From Haloplanus litoreus (GTDB taxonomy: Archaea; Halobacteriota; Halobacteria; Halobacteriales; Haloferacaceae): a stretch of 64,000 bases of DNA. Location: NCBI RefSeq assembly GCF_042677945.1, contig NZ_JBHUDN010000001.1; one strand, given 5' to 3'. A model generated the notes under the pieces. That model ran no database searches. It was not told the origin of the DNA and worked only from the letters and a program-made list of their open reading frames with translations. This document shows positions 17,400 through 26,286 of the stretch, one piece after another. The position numbers were made by a program, and so were the translations under genes. The number at the start of each line of letters is the position of its first letter. Positions within the stretch are counted from its first letter, which is position 1.

Positions 17400-19574
17400 A
17401 TGTCGAGCGCGCTCGATGAGGACACCCGTCAGACGCTGGACGCCGGCCGAGAGACGGCCGGGGCGATGCTTCGCTCCGCGCAGAAGGATCTCCAGAAGGT
17501 GTTCATCGTCTTCCTCGTCGGGTTCATCGGCTCGTTCTACGCCCTTCGGCTCTACATCTGGGAGTTCCTCCGCGACGTCACCGAATCGAAGATGTCCGAG
17601 GTGACGGCGGAGGAACTCAAAATCATCGCCCAGACGCCGTTCGACGTGATCCTCCTCCAAGCGAAAATCGGTCTCGTCGTCGGCATCATCCTCGGACTGC
17701 CGGTTTTCATCTACTTCTCCCGGGACGCCCTGCGGGAGCGCGGCCTGTGGCCGTCGGCGCCGGTGGCGCGGTGGAAACTCGTCTTCGGCGGTCTGCTGGC
17801 CGTCGCCCTCTTCGTCATGGGCCTCGCCTACGGCTACCTCGTCTTCTTCCCCGTGATGTTCTCTTTCCTCGCGAACAACGCCCTGTCGGCGGGCTTCACC
17901 CCCACGTACTCCATCGTCCTCTGGGCGCAGTTCATCTTCCTGCTCACCCTCTCGTTCGGCCTCGCGGCCCAACTGCCGCTGGCGATGTCCGCGCTTTCCT
18001 ACGCCGACATCGTCCCCTACGAGACGTTCCGCGACCGCTGGCGGTACGCCGTCGTCGCCATGTTCGCCTTCGGCGCCCTGTTCACGCCGCCGGACCCGTT
18101 CACACAGATCATGTGGGCGGTGCCGATGCTCGTCCTCTACGGCTTCAGCCTCTACCTCGCGAAAGTCGTGGTGACGGCCAAGCGGGGAAGCGAGCGCGTC
18201 GACGTTGGGTCGGCCGCGGGGCGACACTGGAACCTCATCCTCGGCGTCGGCGTCGTCGGTGGCCTGCTCGTGTACGCCTTCTACAGTTACGGCGGTCTCG
18301 CCATGGCCAACGACCTGTTGGCGTGGATGGGAAGCAGCCGACGACTCCTCCAGCCCGGATCGACCCTGCCCGTCTCCCGCACCGTCGGCCTCGGCCTGTG
18401 GACGGCGGTCGGCGGCCTCGTCGCCGGCACGGTCGGCTTCATGTACTTCGTCTACGCCGAACTCGACGCGGCGGTCGACCCCCTCGCGGTGGGCGATCCG
18501 ACCGAAATCGACCTGTCTGAACTCGACGCCGACGGCATCCGGGCCGCGCCGCCGGAGGCCTTCGCCGACCTGAGCGAGGCGGAGGCGACGGAGATGGCCG
18601 GCGACGCGATGGACGCCGGCGACAAGGAGCGGGCCCGCGCCATCTTCGAGCGGTTCGACGAGGCCGAGGAACGCCGGGAGGCGGAGGGAGGGTCCGCACC
18701 GCAGTCGACGACCGAGGAACTGGGTGACCGGGCGAGTCGGGCCGGGGGAACCTTCCTCGACGAGTTCACCGGCGGCGAACGCGACGAGGACGACATCGGC
18801 GGCTACTACGCCGACGTCGCCTTCATCCTCGATAGCCTCTCCTCGCGGGCGTTCCGCATCGCGGCGGTGTTCGGTATCGTCCTCGCGTCGACGTTCGGGT
18901 GGCTCTACACCGGCGGCATCGGTCGCGTGTTCGAGCAGTTCCTCTCGCAGTTGCCGGATCAAGTGACGGCGACGGACAACATCACCGTCGTCGCCCTCCA
19001 CCCGATGGAGGCGTTGATCTTCGAGGTGAAGTTCTCGACGCTCATCGCCGTCCTCGTCACCTTCCCGGTGGTGATGTACTACGCGTGGCCGGCGCTCCGG
19101 GATCGAGGGTTCGTCCGTGGCAACCGCAACGTCATCTTCGGGTGGGCCGCGGCCCTCGTCGTCGGCCTCTTCGCCGGGTTCGCCCTCGGCTACGCCATCG
19201 TCGCTCCGACGGTCATCTCCTACCTCGTCGCCGAGGGTGTGCGGGCGGACATGGTCATCGCCTACCGCATCACCAACTTCTTCTGGCTCATCTTCTTCAC
19301 CACCGCGGGCATCGGCATCCTCGCGGACGTCCCCGTCCTCATGCTCTTGCTCAACACCGCCGGCGTCTCCTACCGGTCGATGCGCGAACGCTGGCGCGAG
19401 GTGACCGTCGGCATCCTCGGCTTCGCCGCCGTCGCCACGCCCGCCGACGTGATGACGATGTTCCTCGTCACCATTCCCCTGATGTTCGCCTACGGCGTCG
19501 GTCTCCTCGTGTTGTTCGTGGTGACGTTGGGAGGACGGCGCGACCGCTCCAGAGACAGGGCGGCGAAGGCCTGA
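17400..19574 (+). CDS. tatCt: Double TatC translocase (TatCt-type fusion)
   Basis: 724 residues containing two TatC domains in one chain, roughly residues 35-290 and 460-715, with an extra membrane span near 330-355 and a cytoplasmic acidic linker (about 360-455). Domain 1 keeps a Phe/Arg-rich LRERGLWPSAPVARWK loop; domain 2 keeps LRDRGFVRGNRNVIF. Fused TatC proteins are known only in haloarchaea, where TatCt is essential in Haloferax. Translation probably starts at this ATG, since a TATA-like element is about 30 bases upstream. Confidence 0.93.
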   Translation: MSSALDEDTRQTLDAGRETAGAMLRSAQKDLQKVFIVFLVGFIGSFYALRLYIWEFLRDVTESKMSEVTAEELKIIAQTPFDVILLQAKIGLVVGIILGLPVFIYFSRDALRERGLWPSAPVARWKLVFGGLLAVALFVMGLAYGYLVFFPVMFSFLANNALSAGFTPTYSIVLWAQFIFLLTLSFGLAAQLPLAMSALSYADIVPYETFRDRWRYAVVAMFAFGALFTPPDPFTQIMWAVPMLVLYGFSLYLAKVVVTAKRGSERVDVGSAAGRHWNLILGVGVVGGLLVYAFYSYGGLAMANDLLAWMGSSRRLLQPGSTLPVSRTVGLGLWTAVGGLVAGTVGFMYFVYAELDAAVDPLAVGDPTEIDLSELDADGIRAAPPEAFADLSEAEATEMAGDAMDAGDKERARAIFERFDEAEERREAEGGSAPQSTTEELGDRASRAGGTFLDEFTGGERDEDDIGGYYADVAFILDSLSSRAFRIAAVFGIVLASTFGWLYTGGIGRVFEQFLSQLPDQVTATDNITVVALHPMEALIFEVKFSTLIAVLVTFPVVMYYAWPALRDRGFVRGNRNVIFGWAAALVVGLFAGFALGYAIVAPTVISYLVAEGVRADMVIAYRITNFFWLIFFTTAGIGILADVPVLMLLLNTAGVSYRSMRERWREVTVGILGFAAVATPADVMTMFLVTIPLMFAYGVGLLVLFVVTLGGRRDRSRDRAAKA

Positions 19575-19586
19575 CCGGCGAGCGGC

Positions 19587-20933
19587 TCACTCCACGAGCG
19601 TCAGGCGGAGGTCCATCACGTTCGTCCCCGTCGACCCCGTCTCCACCGCGTCCCCGACGGCGCGGAGCGCCGCCGTCGAATCGTGCCGGCGCAGATGGGC
19701 CTCGGCGTCGAGGCCAGCTGCGGCGAGGCGGGAGACGGTCGTCTGGTCGACGAGGCCGCCGGCCACGTCGGTCGGGCCGTCGGTGCCGTCGGTGCCGAGT
19801 GCGAGCGTCGTGATCGACGGGTCGTCCGCGAGGGCGACGGCCGACTGGAGGGCGAACTCCTGGTTCGGCCCGCCCTCGCCGGCGTCGGACCCGACCCGGA
19901 CGGTAGTCTCGCCGCCAGAGAGCAGGACGCAGGGCGGGTCGACCGGCCGCCCGTGCGTCGACGCCTCGCGGGCGACGGCGGCCAGACAGGTCGCGACGTC
20001 CCGGCTCTCCCCTTCCACCGTCGACGAGAGGATCAACGGGTCGTAGCCGAGTTCGGCCGCCCGGTCCCGTGCGGCTTCGACGGCGTCGGTCGGCCCGGCG
20101 AGGACGGCGACGGGGGCGTCGCGGGCGGCCCTCGGCGGCGTCTCCGGGTGCGCGCCCGCCTCGCCGCGGCGGAGGTGGTCGACGACTGCGGGCGGGACGG
20201 CGTCGGTCAGGTCGTGGCGGTCGAGGACGGCCAGTGCGTCGGCGAACGTCGTGTCGTCGCCGACGGTCGGCCCCCACGGGTCGCCGGCAACCTCGTCGAC
20301 GACGACGACCGTCGCGAGGGCGGCGGGGGCGGCCCGCCGGGCCAGTCGGCCACCCTTGAGCGTCGAGCAGTGCTTCCGGACCGCGTTGATCTCGTCGATC
20401 CGGAGACCGGCCCGCAGGAGCGTCTCGGTCGTCGCCGCGAGGTCCGCGAGCGAGCAGTCGCCGGCTGGGGCGGCGAGCGTCGCCGACGCGCCGCCCGTGA
20501 TGGCGGCGATCACCAAGTCGTCGGGACCGGCCGCGTCGGCGACGTCTAGGACCCGCGTCCCGGCCCGCAGACTCGTCTCGTCGGGGATGGGGTGGCCGGC
20601 ACCGACGACGGTGAGGCCGTCCACTGGCGTCTCGCCGCCCGCCTTCTCCGCGACGGTGCCGTCCGTGAGGCGGTCGCCGAGGACGGCGACGAGTTCGGCG
20701 GCGACGGCGGCCGCCCCCTTGCCCGCGCCGACGAGATACACGTCGTCGACGGCGGCGAGGTCGAAGGCCCGGTCGCCGATCCGGAGGCGGTCGCCGTCGC
20801 GCTCGACGGCCGCGGGAACGGTCCGGCGCGGGCGGACGGCGTCGATGGCCGTCGTCGCCACGTCGAGGAGGTGGACCCGCGCCTCGCGGTTGCCGTGGTC
20901 GGTGAGTGCCGCACGGTTGCGGACCGTCGTCAT
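19587..20933 (-). CDS. Glycerate 2-kinase (MOFRL/DUF4147 family)
   Basis: 448 residues. N-terminal DUF4147 domain with YLVGAGKGAAAVA and GAGHPIPDETSLRAG, nucleotide-site segment ITGGASATLAAP, and C-terminal MOFRL domain with LLSGGETTVRV, GGPNQEFAL and LALGTDGTDGPTDVAGG. These enzymes phosphorylate D-glycerate, mostly to 2-phosphoglycerate. It overlaps the upstream enolase-like gene by four bases (ATGA), so the two are co-translated. In an ordinary pathway 2-phosphoglycerate would then go to enolase, so the pairing is chemically sensible. The MTTVRN start is set by this overlap. Confidence 0.93.
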   Translation of the reverse strand: MTTVRNRAALTDHGNREARVHLLDVATTAIDAVRPRRTVPAAVERDGDRLRIGDRAFDLAAVDDVYLVGAGKGAAAVAAELVAVLGDRLTDGTVAEKAGGETPVDGLTVVGAGHPIPDETSLRAGTRVLDVADAAGPDDLVIAAITGGASATLAAPAGDCSLADLAATTETLLRAGLRIDEINAVRKHCSTLKGGRLARRAAPAALATVVVVDEVAGDPWGPTVGDDTTFADALAVLDRHDLTDAVPPAVVDHLRRGEAGAHPETPPRAARDAPVAVLAGPTDAVEAARDRAAELGYDPLILSSTVEGESRDVATCLAAVAREASTHGRPVDPPCVLLSGGETTVRVGSDAGEGGPNQEFALQSAVALADDPSITTLALGTDGTDGPTDVAGGLVDQTTVSRLAAAGLDAEAHLRRHDSTAALRAVGDAVETGSTGTNVMDLRLTLVE

Positions 20934-22201
20934 GGGTCGAGCGCGTCGGCCGCGGGCGGACCGAACGTCGCGGCGTCGCCGAGTTCGGCCTCGATTTCGA
21001 GGAGGCGGTTGTACTGCTCGGTGCGTTCGCCGCGGGTCACGCCGGTCTTGATCTGGCCGGCGTCGAGGCCGACGGCGAGGTCGGCGAGCCACGTATCCGG
21101 TGTCTGTCCGGAACGTTCCGACACCTGCACCGCGTAGCCGTTGCGGGTCGCCAGTCGGGCCGCCTCGACGGCGTCGGTGAGGGTGCCGACCTGGTTCACC
21201 TTCCACAGGAGGGCGTTCGCGGCACCCCGGTCGATCCCTCGTCGGAGGCGGTCAGGGGTGGTGACGAACAGGTCGTCGCCGACCACCTGCACGTCCAGAC
21301 GGTCGGTCAGTTCGGCGACACCGTCGAAGTCGTCCTGATCGAGGGGGTCCTCCAGCGAGACGAGGGGGTAGGTCGCGGCGAGGTCCTCGTAGAAGTCGAG
21401 GAGGTCCGCCCGGGTCAGCCGCTCGCCGAGCAGCGCGTAGGTTCCCGTCTCGGAGTCGTAGAAGTGCGAGGCCGCCACGTCCGCCGCGAGTGCGAACTCG
21501 TCGTCGTAGCCACACTCCTCGATGGCCCGGAGTTCGAGGTCGAACGCCGTCCGCGGGTCGTCGACGCCGACGGGGGTGTACCCACCCTCGGCACCGACGT
21601 TGAGCGACGCCTCGCCGTACTCCGCGCGGACGATGTCGCCGAGTTCGTAGTACACCTCTGCGGTCATCCGGACGGCCTCGGCGACGGAGTCGGCGCCGAC
21701 GGGGACCACTTGGTGTTCCTGAAAGGGAAGGTCGCCGCCGGCGAGTTCGCCACCCTCGATCAGGTCGAAGAAGGGGAGCGGAAGGACGTGGGCATCGGTG
21801 CCGCCGACGTACCGATAGAGGGGCAGGTCGGTCGCGGCGGCGCCCGCCCGACAGACCGCGAGCGAGACGCCGGTGACGGCGTTGCCGCCGAGCGGCGCGT
21901 CCGCGTCGTCGAGGTCGGTGAGACAGGCGTCGACGGTTCGCTGGGCGGTGACGTCGCGGCCGACGAGTTCGGGGGCGATCCGATCGGTGACGTTCGCGGC
22001 CGCCTGCCTGACCCCGCGGCCACGATACCGGTCGTCGCCGTCCCGGAGGTCGAGGGCCTCGTGCTCCCCCCGGGAGCGGCCACAGGGCACGTCGGCACGG
22101 CCGCTTCCGGCCGGCGTCTCGACGGTCACTCGCAGCGTCGGTTCCAGTCGGTTGTCGAGAATCTCGCGGGCGTCGACGCTCTCGATGGGCGCGGCTGGCA
22201 T
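20930..22201 (-). CDS. Enolase-like paralogue lacking catalytic histidines
   Basis: 423-residue enolase-fold protein. Metal ligands are kept (D241, E284 in SLEDPL, and the DD of VGDDL at 309-310). Also present are the catalytic lysine K334 (LWKVNQ), E162, E205 (NVGAEGG) and K385 (GQIKTG). Two histidines of enolase are absent: the position of yeast His159 is Leu153 (GGELAGG instead of GGxHAGG), and His373 is Glu362 (SERSGQT instead of SHRSGET). The loop PSGASTG is PCGRSRG. It is therefore probably not the housekeeping enolase, which in haloarchaea lies in a ribosomal-protein/RNA-polymerase cluster. Its gene overlaps glycerate kinase. Start: ATG at 22201, TATA-like CTATACGG near -30. Confidence 0.85.
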   Translation of the reverse strand: MPAAPIESVDAREILDNRLEPTLRVTVETPAGSGRADVPCGRSRGEHEALDLRDGDDRYRGRGVRQAAANVTDRIAPELVGRDVTAQRTVDACLTDLDDADAPLGGNAVTGVSLAVCRAGAAATDLPLYRYVGGTDAHVLPLPFFDLIEGGELAGGDLPFQEHQVVPVGADSVAEAVRMTAEVYYELGDIVRAEYGEASLNVGAEGGYTPVGVDDPRTAFDLELRAIEECGYDDEFALAADVAASHFYDSETGTYALLGERLTRADLLDFYEDLAATYPLVSLEDPLDQDDFDGVAELTDRLDVQVVGDDLFVTTPDRLRRGIDRGAANALLWKVNQVGTLTDAVEAARLATRNGYAVQVSERSGQTPDTWLADLAVGLDAGQIKTGVTRGERTEQYNRLLEIEAELGDAATFGPPAADALDP

Positions 22202-22370
22202 GTCGTTGGGCCGTCCGTGTGCCGGCCGTATAGTTGTGCCCCCCAAATCCGTCGAATTTAAACGGAGGCTTCCCGGAAGATGATCCAGAGAGCACCATGA
22301 GAGTACGGACAGCACACCACGGCCGGTGCGTGGCTACCCGGACGCCCGCGGGACGAACGGAGGGGTCGGC

Positions 22371-22547
22371 GTGGCGAAAATAAGCGTCGAAGTGCCCGAC
22401 GAACTCCTGGCGGATCTGGACGAACACGTCGGCGAGGACGGAAAGTTCGTGAACCGGAGCGACGCCATCCGGGCGTCGATCCGTAAGCACCTCGACTTGC
22501 TCGACGAAATCGACGCCCGCCACGGGCGACTGGAGAGTGACGAATGA
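22371..22547 (+). CDS. Ribbon-helix-helix (CopG-like) regulator
   Basis: 58 residues: a beta-strand (AKISVEVPDELLADL) followed by two helices (SDAIRASIRKHLDLLDEI), the MetJ/Arc ribbon-helix-helix fold that binds DNA as a dimer. The start is GTG at 22371, set by a strong Shine-Dalgarno GGAGG (22359-22363) seven bases upstream; an ATG at 22326 lacks one. The stop overlaps the start of the transporter gene (ATGA), so it is probably its co-expressed regulator, although it could also bind its own promoter. Small size rules out a NikR-type metal domain. Confidence 0.85.
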   Translation: MAKISVEVPDELLADLDEHVGEDGKFVNRSDAIRASIRKHLDLLDEIDARHGRLESDE

Positions 22548-23278
22548 GCGCCGGACGGGACGGGTGGCCCGTCGGTCGTGTCGGGATTCTCGCGCTGTTT
22601 ATCACGGCGCTGGTGACCGCACAGTTGACCGCCGCGAAGGTGCTGGCGATTCCGCTCCCGACCGCACTCCCACGGATCGGGGAGACGATTTTCCTTCCCG
22701 GGGCGGCGCTCGCGTACGCGCTCACCTTCTTCGCCTCGGACTGTTACGCCGAACTGTACGGCCGGCGTGCGGCACAGGTGATGGTGAACGTGGCCTTTGT
22801 CATGAACTTCGTGTTGCTGGCGCTGGTGTGGTCGACCATCCTCGCGCCGGCGGCGGGGAACTCGCCGGTCGACCCGGCGCAGTTCCGCGCGGTGCTCGGC
22901 GCGAGCACGAACATCGTCGCCGGGAGCCTCCTCGCCTATCTCGTCAGTCAGAACTGGGACGTGATCGTCTTCCACCGCCTCCGCGAGGCGACCGAGGGCG
23001 ATTTCCTCTGGCTTCGGAACGTCGTCTCGACGGGGACGAGTCAGGCCATCGACACCGTCATCTTCGTCGGCGTCGCCTTCTACCTCCTCCCGACGTACGC
23101 CGGCATCGGGCGCGTGACGCCGTGGTCGGTGGTCGTCGGCCTGATGCTCGGGCAGTATCTCCTCAAACTCCTCATCGCCCTCGTCGACACGCCGTTCGTC
23201 TACGCCGTCGTCGGCCTCGTCCGGTCGCGGGCCGACGCCGCTGCGAAGGCCGCGGCGTCCACGACGGAGCGGGACTAG
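22544..23278 (+). CDS. Queuosine/archaeosine precursor transporter (YhhQ/DUF165 family)
   Basis: 244 residues with about six membrane helices. Family marks are TAQLTAAKVL in the first segment, the FASDCYAELYGRRAA loop, and TSQAIDTVIFVGVAF in the fourth region. YhhQ proteins import preQ0 or preQ1; in archaea preQ0 feeds archaeosine in tRNA. It is translationally coupled to the RHH gene. The gene ends at a TAG that shares CTAG with the convergent rlmE. Substrate is inferred from the family. Confidence 0.9.
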   Translation: MSAGRDGWPVGRVGILALFITALVTAQLTAAKVLAIPLPTALPRIGETIFLPGAALAYALTFFASDCYAELYGRRAAQVMVNVAFVMNFVLLALVWSTILAPAAGNSPVDPAQFRAVLGASTNIVAGSLLAYLVSQNWDVIVFHRLREATEGDFLWLRNVVSTGTSQAIDTVIFVGVAFYLLPTYAGIGRVTPWSVVVGLMLGQYLLKLLIALVDTPFVYAVVGLVRSRADAAAKAAASTTERD

Positions 23279-24045
23279 TCGCGCCGTTCCGCGAAGGCAA
23301 ATCGGGGTTTCACGTCGTCGATCCGCACGTCGACGCGGTCACCCACCTCGGCGCCGGGGACGAACACCGTGAAGCCCTCGACGCGAGCGATACCGTCACC
23401 CTCGTTGCCCTGATCGACGACTTCGACGGTGAGTTCGTCGCCCGCGGCGACGGGCGCGGTGAGGTACCCTTTGGCGACGAGGTACACCTCCGAGGACGAG
23501 TCTCGGGAGGCGTCCGGACGGATCGACCGCACGTACTCGAAGGACTCCTCCATGTCGGCCCGGAGGTCCGCGAGGTCGGGGCCGTCGAAGGCCTTGACGA
23601 CGAGATCACCACCCGGCGACAGCAGGTCGCGAGCGACCCCGAGCGCCTGCCGGGCGAGGTGGATGGATCTGGCGTGATCCACGGAGTACTCGCCGGTCAT
23701 GTTGGGCGCCATGTCGGAGACGACGGCGTCGGCGCCGGCCGCCCCGACGACGTCGCGGAGGCGGTCGGCCGTCCCGTCCTCGGTCATGTCGCCACGGATC
23801 GTCTCGACGTTGTCGTGGTCGAGCGACCGGATCCGCTGGAGGTCGACGCCGACGACGGAGCCCGCGTCGCCGACGGCTTCGGCGGCGACCTGAAGCCACC
23901 CGCCGGGTGCGGCCCCCAGGTCGACGACGACGTCGCCGGGGGCGAACAGCCCCGCCGCTTCGTCGAGTTGCTTGAGCTTGTAGGCCGAGCGGGCGCGGTA
24001 CCCCTCCTGTTTCGAACGGTTGTAGTACTCGTCGCGTCCGGTCAT
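23275..24045 (-). CDS. rlmE: RlmE/FtsJ-type 2'-O-methyltransferase with TRAM domain
   Basis: 256 residues. The Rossmann methyltransferase domain (about 1-190) starts RDEYYNRSKQEGYRARSAYKL, with SAM motif VVVDLGAAPGGWLQ. The K-D-K-E tetrad of FtsJ enzymes is visible as Lys in AYKLKQL, Asp in SDMAPNMTG, Lys in VVKAFDG and Glu in SSEVYLVAKG. It methylates the 2'-O of a uridine in 23S rRNA. A C-terminal TRAM beta-barrel (about 200-252; VDQGNEGDGIARVEGFTVFVPG) adds RNA binding, as in haloarchaeal homologues. Confidence 0.94.
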   Translation of the reverse strand: MTGRDEYYNRSKQEGYRARSAYKLKQLDEAAGLFAPGDVVVDLGAAPGGWLQVAAEAVGDAGSVVGVDLQRIRSLDHDNVETIRGDMTEDGTADRLRDVVGAAGADAVVSDMAPNMTGEYSVDHARSIHLARQALGVARDLLSPGGDLVVKAFDGPDLADLRADMEESFEYVRSIRPDASRDSSSEVYLVAKGYLTAPVAAGDELTVEVVDQGNEGDGIARVEGFTVFVPGAEVGDRVDVRIDDVKPRFAFAERRD

Positions 24046-24245
24046 AGGTTGCTCACCGATCGTCGCGTGGAACGACCCGGCGAATCCGTGTTCATACTCC
24101 GTGTGATGCGGTCGACCCGGAAATGCACGTCGAATGGGCGGTCGGGACGCTCCGTCGCCGACGGCTCATACGGACTGTCGTGAGTCAGTGCCGGCCGTCG
24201 CTGCCCCGTGGCCGGCGACGCCGGTGGAAGTGGCGACGATCCGTC

Positions 24246-24611
24246 TCAGAGCTGTTCCAGCAACCGCCCGGCGACCGGCGCGCCCTTGTACCGGACCTGC
24301 GACCGATCGGGCTCGAAGTCGACGATGCCGACGGCGTCGAGTCTCGGCAGGTGAACGTGCCTGAGCGAGACGACGAGCCGATCCGGCGACGTCCCCGTCT
24401 GCTCGCGGGCCGCGAGCGCCTCGGCCAGGGTCGAGACGGCCATCACCTCGGCGTCGGCGTCCTCCAGAATCCGAATCACTCGTCGCCGTCGTGCGTCCGC
24501 GAGGACTCCGAAGAGCGCGTCGAGGCGGTCGTCTTCGAGGCCGTGTGTTCGATTCCCCCCGGTTTCGTCGGCAGTTAGGTCGTCGTCTGGATTCACGTTG
24601 GATGTGGTCAT
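24246..24611 (-). CDS. Winged-helix protein, DUF7344-like
   Basis: 121 residues. Residues 25-105 form a winged helix: LDALFGVLADARRRRVIRILED..., MAVSTLAEAL, then LHVHLPRLDAVGIVDFEPD. Such small winged-helix proteins are numerous in haloarchaea (annotated DUF7344) and are probably transcription regulators. The N-terminus is Asp/Thr rich and disordered. It lies 82 bases from the HTH gene behind it, same strand, so the two may form a regulatory unit. No effector domain is seen. Confidence 0.75.
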   Translation of the reverse strand: MTTSNVNPDDDLTADETGGNRTHGLEDDRLDALFGVLADARRRRVIRILEDADAEVMAVSTLAEALAAREQTGTSPDRLVVSLRHVHLPRLDAVGIVDFEPDRSQVRYKGAPVAGRLLEQL

Positions 24612-24693
24612 CGGCTCCCCCCGAGGAACGTGTCTCCCCGTTCAGCGGGAGCACTCAAGAAGCTGTTGACTAGTAATACTGTCACAGTAGTTG

Positions 24694-25347
24694 TCACTCG
24701 TCGTCGAACAGCAGGGCGTTGGTGACGAAGGCGACGATGCCGCGGCGCAGACGTTCCGTGACGGCCTGATCCGAGATACCCAGGTCGTCGGCGAGTTCGA
24801 TGGTCGTACACCGACGGGGAATGTCGTAGTAGCCGCGTTCGACCGCGAGTTCCAGCGTCGTTCGCTGTCTGGGCGTCAGCCCGTACCAGGCGCCGGTGCC
24901 GGCACTCGTCGGATTGTAGACGCGCTGTATCTCGACGGACGCGTCGAGGTCGTCGCAGGCCGACCGAAACGTCGAGAAGTCGTCGTGACTCGGGAACTCC
25001 GCCTCGAAGGTCCAGGTGTCCGCGGTACCCGTCCCACGCCGCACCGATCCGCCACACTCGTCGAGCAACTGAAAGAAGGGGTCGGCCCCCGGCTCCCACG
25101 AGACGAGACAGAGTTCACGGTCGTCGAGCCCGTCCACGAATTCGAGTCGGAAGCCGTCCGCATCCGCGAATGGATCGCCGCCGTCGAATCGGTCGTCGAC
25201 GGGCGCCGAGAACGAAACGATCGGATCCGAACCGTCCCCCTCCGCGTTCACCCGTTCGATGTCCGTCACCGCCCCGGCGCGTGTCGGGAAACGCCGTCCG
25301 AACTCGAACTGGTGAGTCGGTATTTGTAGTTCTACGATGACACCCAT
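24694..25347 (-). CDS. Bat-type HTH regulator (bacterio-opsin activator family)
   Basis: 217 residues. The N-terminal 150 residues resemble the bacterioopsin transcriptional activator GAF/HTH-associated domain (VIVELQIPTHQFEFGRRF opening strand), and the C-terminal 60 residues hold the HTH_10 domain: LTPRQRTTLELAVERGYYDIP, then CTTIELADDLGISDQAVTERLRRG. These regulators activate or repress genes in response to unknown signals. It faces away from PCNA; a 14-bp palindrome (25392-25405) lies 45 bases upstream and is a candidate operator. Confidence 0.88.
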   Translation of the reverse strand: MGVIVELQIPTHQFEFGRRFPTRAGAVTDIERVNAEGDGSDPIVSFSAPVDDRFDGGDPFADADGFRLEFVDGLDDRELCLVSWEPGADPFFQLLDECGGSVRRGTGTADTWTFEAEFPSHDDFSTFRSACDDLDASVEIQRVYNPTSAGTGAWYGLTPRQRTTLELAVERGYYDIPRRCTTIELADDLGISDQAVTERLRRGIVAFVTNALLFDDE

Positions 25348-25391
25348 ATAGTGCGTTAGTGGGATAACGACGAAGGGTCATAGCAGGTATG

Positions 25392-25405
25392 CTTGGTTAA
25401 CCAAG
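25392..25405. promoter_or_regulatory. Perfect 14-bp palindrome, candidate operator
   Basis: CTTGGTTAACCAAG is a perfect inverted repeat in the intergenic region between the Bat-type regulator and PCNA. It lies upstream of both (45 bases from the regulator start, 138 from PCNA), as expected for a dimer-bound operator. No copy was noticed elsewhere in the window. Confidence 0.4.
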
Positions 25406-25508
25406 TTTCCTTCGATGGCAGGGGAATTGTGATAAACGGCAACGAACCGCGGGGCCGCGTCGGCGCCGCCGGGCGCCCCCGTGCGCGCTCGCTCGCGACG
25501 AACAGCGG

Positions 25509-25519
25509 GTATTTTTAAC
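25509..25519 (+). promoter_or_regulatory. TATA promoter of pcn
   Basis: GTATTTTTAAC lies about 24-34 bases upstream of the ATG at 25543 in otherwise GC-rich DNA, the normal place for a leaderless archaeal promoter. Confidence 0.6.
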
Positions 25520-25542
25520 GCCCGGGGCGTACCACTGCGTAC

Positions 25543-26286
25543 ATGTTCAAGGCCATCGTGAGCGCGTCGACGCTCCGGGATGCCCTCGACTCCGTGAGCG
25601 TGCTGGTCGACGAGTGCAAGGTTCGGCTCAACGAGGACGGCCTGTCGATTCGAGCGGTCGATCCGGCGAACGTCGGCATGGTCGATCTCTCCCTCGATTC
25701 GACGGCGTTCGAGTCGTACGAGGCCGACGGTGGCGTCATCGGTGTCAACCTCGCGCGACTGGAAGACATCGCGGGAATGGGCAACGCCGGCGACCTCGTC
25801 CACCTCGAACTCGACGAGGAGACCCGAAAACTGCACATCCGCATCGACGGACTCTCCTACACGCTCGCGCTGATCGACCCGGACTCGATCCGGCAGGAAC
25901 CGGATATTCCCGACCTCGATCTGCCGGCCGAGATCGTCGTCGAGGGCAACCAGCTCGACCGCGGCATCACGGCCGCGGACATGGTGTCCGATCACATCAA
26001 CCTCCGCGTCGACGAGACGGCGGAGACGTTCCACATCGAGGCCGAAGGCGACACCGACGACGTCGATTTCGAACTCGGCGCCGACGACATCATCCACCTC
26101 GAGGCGGGCCCGGCCGACTCGCTGTTCTCGCTCGACTATCTCAAGGACATGAACAAGGCCATCCCCGGCGACGCCGAAGTGACGGTCGAACTCGGCGAGG
26201 AGTTCCCGGTAAAACTCCACTACGAGTTCGCCGAGGGTCTGGGGAAGGTCACGTTCATGCTCGCGCCGCGGATCCAGAGCGAGTAA
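25543..26286 (+). CDS. pcn: DNA polymerase sliding clamp PCNA
   Basis: 247 residues, standard archaeal PCNA length. It shows the two-domain clamp fold: N-terminal FKAIVSASTLRDALDSV, LSIRAVDPANVGMVDL, interdomain connector after DLDLPAEIV, and C-terminal PLHYEFAEG-like segment (KLHYEFAEGLGKVTFMLAP). It tethers PolB and PolD to DNA and is loaded by RFC. The protein is very acidic (halophilic). The last residues (IQSE) follow the usual PCNA end. Single-copy gene in most haloarchaea. Confidence 0.97.
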   Translation: MFKAIVSASTLRDALDSVSVLVDECKVRLNEDGLSIRAVDPANVGMVDLSLDSTAFESYEADGGVIGVNLARLEDIAGMGNAGDLVHLELDEETRKLHIRIDGLSYTLALIDPDSIRQEPDIPDLDLPAEIVVEGNQLDRGITAADMVSDHINLRVDETAETFHIEAEGDTDDVDFELGADDIIHLEAGPADSLFSLDYLKDMNKAIPGDAEVTVELGEEFPVKLHYEFAEGLGKVTFMLAPRIQSE

